This document shows, piece after piece, positions 56,315-64,000 of a stretch of 64,000 nucleotides of DNA. Position numbers and translations under genes: made by a program. Each line of letters begins with the position of its first letter. Position 1 is the first letter of the stretch. The notes beneath the pieces are model-generated. The model had not been told where the DNA came from. It saw only the letters and a program-made list of their open reading frames with translations, and did not search any database. Origin of the DNA: Hibiscus mutabilis (taxonomy: Eukaryota; Streptophyta; Magnoliopsida; Malvales; Malvaceae); the NCBI GenBank assembly GCA_019671005.1, contig CM033726.1, forward strand, positions 20,955,657 through 21,019,656. The letters are read 5' to 3'.

Positions 56315-57662
56315 TGTAGCGATGTCCTTTTCGCTAAAAACGTGTTTTCGAAGTGTTTGTTGTCTTTATGATATAAAAATATTTATCCGTGGGGGTTTTG
56401 AAAAAACGCGTTACATTAGAAATTGGAGTCGCCACCGGCCACTTAGGTAGGCCGGGCACCATAAAACCAGAGATTCAAAAACTTTGAGTTCGGGAGTCGG
56501 TTACGGATGGGGAAGGATTAGCACCCCCACACCGCCCAAAATTGGTACTTTAATAATTACCGCTTTATTAATGTTAGATTTTTCGGATTAAAGTGACGAT
56601 TAGTTTAAAATTCGGTTATAATTGCGAATAAATTTTAAAGGCCCCGTTATCCGAGAGTAAACGCCCAACCACTATCACTACGCCTGATACTGGCCCCGTT
56701 TATGCTCGGATAAAAGGGCACCGCAATGACAATTTATATATCTGTTATGCAACCTAAAACATGGTGAATATAAATACAATGCGATAAAATATAAATAAAT
56801 ACTAACATAATAAAATACTAATCTAACATAAATAAAATACTAATCTAAAACATACATACATAAATATTAATCTAACTCATAAATAAAAACAAATCTAACG
56901 TAAATAAAATATTAATCTAAAACATAAATTTAAAACATAAACAAATACTAATCTAAAACATACATACATAAATATTAATCTAACTTACAAATAAAAACAA
57001 ATCTAACATAAATAAAATACTAACATTCATAAATATTAGTCTAACATAAAAAACAAATTTTACATAACTAAAATATTAATATAAAACATAAATTTAAAAC
57101 ATAATAGATACTAATCTAAAGCATAAATAAACATACAAAGTAAAAAAGAACACAATTTTAAATTAACTAATACTTCATTAAATCATAAAAATTACAACAT
57201 AAATAAAAAGGAAAGAAAATATACCTAATTAGGAGCTCGAATGACGAACCCCGACTGAACCCCACTGAGATCTACCGCGACCTCTCCAAAAATATTAACT
57301 AGATCGGATCCAAAATAGGACCCCGATCGAATGTTTGATCGAACCAACTAGGGCCGAGGGCACTGCCCCCAACCCGGCCAGCCTTGCGGCCGGCCTAGCT
57401 CCCAATTGGGCAGCCAAATTCATGGCAATTTTATGGCCATTTTTTTGGCCATTTTGGCGTGTAAATCCCTCCATTTGGCTGCCCCCAATGCCTTGTATTT
57501 GTGGGTAAATAGGGTGACGTGGAGCAACATGCTCCACGTATTTTTTTTTAATAATATATTTATTATTATTATTATTTTGATTTTTCATTAATTTTATATT
57601 AATAATAATATTATTAAAATAATACTAATAACACTAAAACCGGTCAAAAATGAGTGATTACA
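56315..57662 (-). repeat. Element D 5' LTR (right copy)
   Basis: TGTAGCGATG to GTGATTACA (plus strand). It matches 47102-48396 with few differences and a few indels in the ATAAATA-rich part. It carries the same hairpin (56641-56663 with 56697-56719). Confidence 0.93.
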
Positions 57663-58190
57663 GACATACTTCATATACATGGCATAATTCGTATATATAT
57701 ATATATGGCATGAATTATATAAATGAGAGAATCCATATACGTGTCATAATTCATATACGTGGCATGATTCATATACGTGACATCATTCATATACATGACT
57801 TAATTCATATACATAACATGATACGTATACATGGCACAATTCATATACATGGCATAATTCATATACGTAACATAATTTGTATACATGGCATGATTCATAT
57901 GCATAACATATTTCATATATATGTATCACTCTTCGTATACATGGCATAATTCATGTACTTGGCATGATTCATATACTTGGCATAGTTCATATACATGTCA
58001 TGATTCACATACGTGGCATAATTCATATACATAACTTGATTCATTTACATGACATGATTCTTTTACCTGGCATGATTCATATACATGATTAATTCATATA
58101 CATGGCATGTTCCATATTCATAGCATGGTTCATATACATAACTTGATTCGTTTACATGACATGAGTCATTTACGTGACATGATTATTTTA
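57663..58190. repeat. 18-bp tandem array, right part
   Basis: About 25-30 diverged copies of a TTCATATACATGGCATAA-like unit. It begins with the second copy of the GACAT target duplication of D. The array gives an open frame on the plus strand (57650-57949, His/Ile repeats) that is a composition effect. Confidence 0.88.
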
Positions 58191-60785
58191 TCATTGTCCA
58201 AAGTACGCTATATGAGATCGTGGTACGCGAGTCATCTTGAAATGACAACGTAGTATCTAATGTGAACGCGAAGATGAGTACGTACTACGGGACGCTCTTT
58301 GCTCCCCATAAACATGAAGCACCTCGACAGTGTACTCGGGCACAGTGGGCGTAGATCCCCAGGGTGCATGTGACACAATCATTTTGGCACAATATCTGTG
58401 TGATGATATAAATATGAGGGTGCAGCTGCTAAAGACTCTATGGAATGGCAACTATACCATGGACTCTCATACACAATACTTGGGCATTTCTTTTATCATC
58501 AATCAATCATCATAATAAATCATATAAATAAACATTTCATGTTTCATGCTTCATCATAAATATTCATGGTAAACATAGATTATCATATAAATATACATTT
58601 CATATCTCATATCATTTTAATTTAAGGTCGACTATTCGTAAGTATTCCTAATTGCATTTTAAAACATGTAAATGCACTCACATGGGCCATGAATAGTATG
58701 CCTCACTAACCTTACTCGAGGTTCTTATCTTTCTTTTTATCACTGTTTCTCTTTCGATCTCTTTTAAAACTGCATAAGACCATTCGAACATATACATTAT
58801 CATTCTCGTATTCGACTTAAATCTAACATTGCTAACTTGATTATTAAACATGACTATTCGAATATAATTTTTTTGATAATTTTCCCCAATATTTTACATC
58901 ATTGCCAAAATGGTCCCTAGGTCTTTAGTGACCATTTTGAACAATAAACAATCGTTCAAGCCTAATTTGAACAATTTCCATAACTTAGTACTTATTTTGG
59001 ACTATTACCCTTTTAGTCCTCAAACTTTATAAAAGTGACATTTTAGTCACTACTTCATTTTTGTACATAAATTCATGTACAATTAATTAAACCATTTATT
59101 TATTTCTAATATCCTTAGAAAATTTTCCTTCAACTTCAACTTTATTCAATTTGTTCCACCACTAACTTTTTATTTTCAAAAAGGTCCCTAAATTTTCTTT
59201 TCTAGTCATATCAATCCCTTAACTTTCATAACATTCTTAAATCTTCAATTCTATCATTTTCCCATAAATTCAAGACCAATCCCTAATTTTTACTAAATTG
59301 CGAAATTGGTCTTTGAATTTCCAAAAAATTTCATTTTGGTCCTTAATCATCAATTCAAGCTAATTTCATCATAAATCAATGATTCCAATGCTAAAATAAA
59401 ATTTTCAATAATTTCCCTAAATTTCTTAAAAATTCTAAACTGGTCCTTATAATTTCAATTGGGAAAATTATATAATCTAACATCAAAATTAAGCTTCCAA
59501 CATCACTATCCATTCAATGTCATCCTTAATTTAACTTCCTAACCAAAACCCCCAAATTTTAGGGTTAGGGTTTATAACCTCAATCATGGAATTCATCCAA
59601 ATTCAACTTGATTCCATGTTTTAAATCATCAAATCAACTAACTACAACTCTAATTTCATCATGAACTTAAAATTCCCACAATCAATCTTCATCCATAAAA
59701 TGAACCAAACTTGACATTTATCATGCAATATTACTACCAAAATGAAGAGAATCAAGTGTAGAATAATTTACCTAAATTAATTTTGCTTGGAACTTGTCTT
59801 GATTCTTCAATTTTGGACTTGAAAATTGAAAACCCTATTTCCCCTTTCTTTCTTGGGAATTTCGAACATCATGATAATAGATGAGAAAGAGTTTTTTTCT
59901 CATCTTTCAATTGTTTTAAATTCATTTAACTAGTGAAATTACCATTTTACCTTTTTCATTCAATGGCCATGATTTAATCTTATCACAAATCAATGGCCAT
60001 GATTAAATCCATGTGCATTTGACCTTTCAAAATTGCCCTCAAAGTTCCAAAAAATTTCAAAAATGCCATCCATGGCAAATGACCAATTTGCCCTCCAACT
60101 AGACTTTATTTACTTACAAGACTTAAAAATGCCATTCTATAAAAATTGAACCAAATTGGTTCCATTCTAACCAGCCTCCTTCCCAAAATATCATAATTTT
60201 ATGATATTTATTCGATCCAATTATTCAAATTTCACTCAATACGATTTCCAAATTTCCTTTCCTTGAGCTTTATAACCAATCCATCATATTCTAACTAAAT
60301 CTAGTTAGAATCCCACCAACATTAATAAAATATTCATAAAATAATGTTTTATGATTTTTCTGTGGCTTTTGGATCAGTCTCTAAAAAATTTCATTTGATC
60401 CGATATACCGATAATTTAACCCTTTACTTAGAATTAAATTGTAGGATTCATCTTGAATCGAACTAAAAATATTCCCAACACTTGTAACAGACTTTTATAA
60501 CTTTCCCTTATTATATGGTAAAACCTCATAATTTTTCCAATCAATTCGGGTATCCAAATTCTATATAAACTTTGACTGTAATTTCCCAATAATAGAAACA
60601 TCAGATCAATCCAGAATCTTCACATTCGATCCGCATACTTAGTTGATCAATTTATTTATGAAATAAAAACCCCTAACTTTTGGGAAATTACAACTTTAGT
60701 CCTTTAACTTTTTTAAAGGTTATACTTTAACCCCTAAACTTTCAAAATTTACATTTTGGCCACTAGTAAAAATTGGGATATTACA

Positions 60786-60800
60786 ATTCGTCCCCCTTAA
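60786..60800 (-). promoter_or_regulatory. Element E polypurine tract
   Basis: On the minus strand TTAAGGGGGACGAAT precedes the LTR start TGTAATATCCC. Confidence 0.82.
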
Positions 60801-60809
60801 GAACATTCT

Positions 60810-61558
60810 TCCTCGAATTTTCAACGTTTACCCGTTTCAAACAACTTCTTATATTGCTTATTCATTCTCTCTTTAGTTTCCCAAATGATTTTCTCTACTT
60901 TATGATTTCTCCAGAGGATCTTAACCATCAAAATTTTCTTGTTCTTTAATTCTTTGACTCCATATGTTAAGATTTTCACTGCTTCTTCTTCATACATCAA
61001 ATCTGGTCGCAGCTCAATATCTTCAGAAGTAAATACATGTGAAGGGTCCGACTAATACCTCCGAAGCATGAATACGTGAAACACATAATGAGTCTTGTTC
61101 CTATTTGGAGGTAAAGCCAATTGATAAGCCATTGGTTCCTTTCTTTTTAGAATCTCATATGGCTCCATAAATCTGGGACTAATCTTTCCATTTCAACCAA
61201 AACGTAACACCTTCTTCCAAGGTGAAAACTTTAAAAGCACTTTTTCTATAACTTCATATTAAATATCCTTTTTCTTCTTATTTGTATAGGCTTTTTTTCG
61301 ATCCATGGTAGCCTTGAAATTTTGTTGAATAATTTTTACTTTATCCTCCATGTCTTGTGTTAAATCAACTCCTCCAACGTTTGAGTTATTTTGAACATTT
61401 CAATCTTGTAACTCGAACCAATTAAGAGAATTTCGGTATTTTCTTCCATATGCCATCTTGATACTTGCTTGATAACTATTATTGTAAGCAAATTCGGCTA
61501 AAGGCAAGTACTTTTTTAATGATTTTGCAAACTCAATTATACAAGCTCTTAGCACGTC
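60810..61558 (-). pseudogene. Element E integrase C-terminus and chromodomain relic
   Basis: Read on the minus strand, about 61110-60830 gives 'VFHVFMLRRY' and then a chromodomain-like end ('…KILW…HKVEK…WE…'), in several frames. About 61300-61130 holds the domain before it (…GKISPRF… type, damaged). Too broken to give exact domain limits. Confidence 0.6.
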
Positions 61559-62050
61559 TTACAGGATCTGTATGATCTTTTCAAAATTCCCATTTGTTTG
61601 CGGATGAATAGCTGTAATAAAATTTAGTTTAGCACCTAAAGCTTCGAATAACGTACCCCAATACCTTGAAGTAAACCTTGGGCCTCTTTCTGACACTATC
61701 GATGCTGAGACACCATGTAGTCTTACGATCTCTCGAACATAAAGTTCTGCATATTTATCCAGCGAATAATCCAATCAAACTGTAATAAAGTGAGCAAACT
61801 TTGTCAGAATATACTTTTCCTCAGTAATATAATCAACCATCTGGCTTAATTTCATAGTTATGTACTTTCCTAGTTTTAGCTTGTCTCCCCTTTTCAAGAC
61901 ATCTTTCATCCATAGACTGCAAATCTTTGAATTGATCCAATAAAGTTGACTTTAACTAACATTCTGCTATTAAGGAACCATCTCGTCCCATAGACAATTG
62001 TGAATTCATCGTGCCCAAGACAGACAATGTCTTTCGGCTAAAAGTATCTG
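61559..62050 (-). pseudogene. Element E integrase core relic
   Basis: The frame 61559-61774 (minus) has 'YVREIVRLHGVSASIVSERG', 'RFTSRYWGTLFEALGAKLNF' and 'HPQTNGNFEKI'. The second catalytic Asp (in SDRG/SERG) is Glu, and the catalytic Glu region reads NGNFE. Upstream parts to about 62050 are recognisable in pieces only. Confidence 0.75.
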
Positions 62051-62053
62051 TCA

Positions 62054-62875
62054 CTACATTAACCTTCTCAGGTGATAATCGATAACCACATCATAATCCT
62101 TTAAAAAGTTCAACTCGTCTTCATTGTCGTAAATCAAATCTTTTCGTGTCATCAAATACTTCAAACTTTTGTGATTCATATAAATATGACACTTTTTACC
62201 ATGTAAATAATATCGCCAGATTTTTAAATCAAAAATCATAGCTGCCATTTCCAAATCATGTGTTGAATAGTTCCTTTCATAAATTTTGAGCTGTCTTGAT
62301 GCATAAGCTATGACACGACCTTCTTACATCAACACGCAACTTAAACCATAAAGAGATATATCATTGTACATAGTATATTCTTTTCTTGGTTTTGGTTGAA
62401 TTATAACTAGTGTTTCAGCCAGAACTTTCTTTAATCTTTCAAAACTTTCCTGACAACTAGAACTCACATTTAGAAAACTTGGAATAAACTTGCTTATTTC
62501 ATAAAGTTTGTAGTACCACACGAAGATGGTAATCATGCTCAACTTCGTTCTTTGAACAAACCAAAATATCATCTATGAAGACCACAATAATCCATTTAGG
62601 GTTGGAATACCCTGTTCATCAAATCCATGAATGCAGCAGGGGTATTTGTAAGTCCAAACGGCATCACCAGAAACTCATAGTGTTCATAACGAGTCCTAAA
62701 TACTATTTTTGACACATATTTTCCATTGACCTTAATTTGATAATAACCCTGATTGAAGATTTATCTTTGAAAATACTACTGTATCTTTAAGCTGGTCAAA
62801 TAAATCCTCAATCCTTGGTAGGGGATACATATTCTTAATGGTTACTTTATTCCATTGTCGATAATCTATACATGA
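62054..62875 (-). pseudogene. Element E reverse transcriptase and RNase H relic
   Basis: 62054-62254 (minus) is RNase H ('FDLKIWRYYLHGKKCHIYMN', 'HKSLKYLMTRKDL'). 62324-62572 is the thumb to RNase H start ('FERLKKVLAETLVIIQPKP', 'LYGLSCVLM'). At about 62565-62590 the active site reads Phe-Ile-Asp-Asp, intact, in broken surroundings. The palm and fingers are in pieces up to 62875. Confidence 0.78.
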
Positions 62876-63310
62876 TCATAGGGAACCATCTTTCTTCTTT
62901 ACAAATAATACCAGAGCACCCCATGGTGATACATTCGGTCGAATGTAACCCAGGTCTAGCAATTCTTGTAATTGAGCTTTTAGTTCCCTTAACTCAGTTG
63001 GTGTTATCCTATATAGTACCATTGATATCAGTTTAGTTCTAGGATAGACATCAATCTCAAACTGTATTTCCCTATCCGGAGGTAATCCTGATAACTCATC
63101 CGGAAATATATCAAGAAATTCCTTTACAGCCAGGATGTCTTCAATCCTTTTAGGTGACTTTTGAGTATCCATCACATAAATTAAACATGCTTCACACCCA
63201 TTGCATAACAGCCTTTGAGCTGTCATTGCAGAGATTACTGACTCTAAACAACCGGTTCTTTCTCCCACAAGGATTACTTCAAAACCATCGGGTCCTTAAA
63301 GTACCAACCT
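62876..63310 (-). pseudogene. Element E protease to reverse-transcriptase linker and RT start
   Basis: The frame 62876-63268 (minus) has 'FLDIFPDELSGLPPDREIQF', 'PTELRELKAQLQELLDLGYI' and 'PNVSPWGALVLFVKKKDGSL', the well-conserved entry to chromovirus reverse transcriptase. It is open throughout. Confidence 0.87.
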
Positions 63311-63655
63311 TTTCTTTTTATACATCATTTATACATAATATGCAGATAGCCAATCCATTCCAAGAATGACTTCAAATTCATGGAATGAGGGTTCCATTAA
63401 ATCTGCCAGAAACTTAATTCCTTGAATTTCTAATAAACCTTTCTTGCATATTCTAGTTACTTGTGCACTATGTCCAAGAGGATTACTGATAATCATATTA
63501 CTAGATATATTCTCCATAGATATCTTTCTTTGGGCTACTATCTTAGTACCAATATATATATTAATCGAACCTGAATCAGTTAAAACAGTACAAGTTCTTT
63601 CCATAGCCTTCGCTCTGTTCATAGCCTCTTGGAAATTTGATAAGTTCATACCCAA
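63311..63655 (-). pseudogene. Element E gag-protease junction with an internal deletion
   Basis: The frame 63329-63655 (minus) begins with the Gag motif 'NFQEAMNRAKAMER' and passes, without the zinc knuckle, straight to a protease active site 'VLTDSGSINIYIG'. It ends with 'FEVILGMDWLSAY'. In element C about 120 residues with two zinc knuckles follow the same Gag motif. Asp-Ser-Gly is intact. Confidence 0.8.
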
Positions 63656-64000
63656 TAGAATTTCCTTGGGCCTTGGATGAAGCTTCTCTATAAACTATTC
63701 ACATCGAGACCTTTCGATCGGCATCAATTTAACTGCATATCAACTCAGTCTATTAAAATCTAACTCGTACTCATAGAGAGTATGAGTACCTTGTTTCAAA
63801 CTTAGAACTGCTACACATTTCTCTTTTAACTAGTTTCCAACATACTTGGCTTTAAACATTTTCTTCCTTCTTTTGATTCCCATAATTAAATATTTATCAC
63901 AGTCTATCAATACTTAAGATCATCTATTTCTACTGAAACTTATTCATGTTATTAAGGAGCATAATCAAGTTACACAGTAGTACATCAGTAACATGACATC
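63656..64000 (-). pseudogene. Element E gag, C-terminal part
   Basis: Weak Gag similarity continues to the window edge on the minus strand, in broken frames. The start and 5' LTR are not in the window. Confidence 0.5.

Larger units (their letters stand above)
47102..57662 (-). mobile_element. Element D: Tat/Ogre-like retrotransposon without visible pol, minus strand, inserted in the E LTR
   Basis: Two LTRs (56315-57662 as the 5' LTR, 47102-48396 as the 3' LTR) flank 7.9 kb. GACAT at 47097-47101 is repeated at 57663-57667. Orientation is set by the primer site next to the right LTR (complement of 56295-56312) and the purine tract next to the left LTR (complement of 48397-48414), both of Ogre/Tat type. 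A gag relic (about 53735-54395) and an upstream relic (55323-55721) are on the minus strand. The rest is tandem repeats and pyrimidine tracts. I find no RT, RNase H or integrase. Confidence 0.88.
46244..60785 (-). repeat. Element E 3' LTR, split by element D
   Basis: The parts are 46244-47101 and 57668-60785, together about 3.98 kb. The outer ends read TGTAACACCC (plus, 46244) and GGGATATTACA (plus, to 60785), that is TG…CA on either strand. The left part contains on the minus strand the 'CTCACTAAGTTCGTACTTAGC' block shared with the C LTR. An 18-bp tandem array forms the middle, and D sits in that array. Confidence 0.82.
46244..64000 (-). mobile_element. Element E: long-LTR chromovirus, minus strand, runs off the window
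   Basis: On the minus strand, from the right edge, come gag end, protease, RT, RNase H, integrase and chromodomain relics, then a purine tract (60786-60800) and a 3' LTR from 60785 down to 46244. The LTR is interrupted by element D. The possible target duplication at the left is CAAAT (46239-46243). Its partner and the 5' LTR are outside the window. The coding parts are heavily broken. Confidence 0.85.

Noticed and set aside
57650..57949. 99-residue His/Ile-rich frame
   Set aside because: Translation of the 18-bp tandem array.

Overview
This window is nuclear DNA of a flowering plant, probably a large-genome eudicot. It is AT-rich, and almost every recognisable coding stretch is a decayed Ty3/gypsy LTR-retrotransposon protein. 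I recognise no host gene, tRNA, rRNA or bacterial-type feature. The primer sites match plant tRNAs (initiator Met, Asp, Arg), and the pol proteins belong to plant chromovirus (Tekay/Del-like), Athila-like and Tat/Ogre-like lineages. The setting looks like old, silenced heterochromatin. Species cannot be told from the sequence.

Layout, left to right. 1-2352: unassigned DNA, a copia/SIRE-like LTR fragment and a possible chromovirus LTR fragment. 2353-41391: an Athila-like element (A), entered at 7161 by a Tekay-like chromovirus (G, 7162-41212, target duplication CTTTT). G was itself entered twice: in gag by a second Tekay-like element (F, 11645-23184, duplication ACATT), and in its reverse transcriptase by an Athila-like element (B, 24533-36114, duplication CAAAG decayed to AAAAA). 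Coding sequence on the two sides of each insertion resumes where it broke off. 42037-46243: a gag-only chromovirus derivative (C) and an LTR-like piece. 46244-64000, minus strand: a long-LTR chromovirus (E) running off the right edge. Its 3' LTR was entered by a minus-strand Tat/Ogre-like element (D, 47102-57662, duplication GACAT) that keeps a gag remnant and long tandem-repeat UTRs but no visible pol.

No element can move by itself today: all carry stops, frameshifts or deletions. B is best preserved and still has an extra open reading frame downstream of integrase.

The unexplained signals are mostly not genes. (1) A 12-bp palindromic word, CGTACCGGTACG and its point variants, is clustered in the LTRs of F and G and also in the unrelated left-end LTR fragment. 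(2) Element B is saturated with TGCCA/TGGCA in LTRs, coding and non-coding DNA alike. (3) Every in-frame stop in 1.7 kb of F pol is TAG. (4) F and G share the same Asp-to-Asn change in the reverse-transcriptase active site. (5) Long inverted repeats lie in the C LTR and around the primer site of D.
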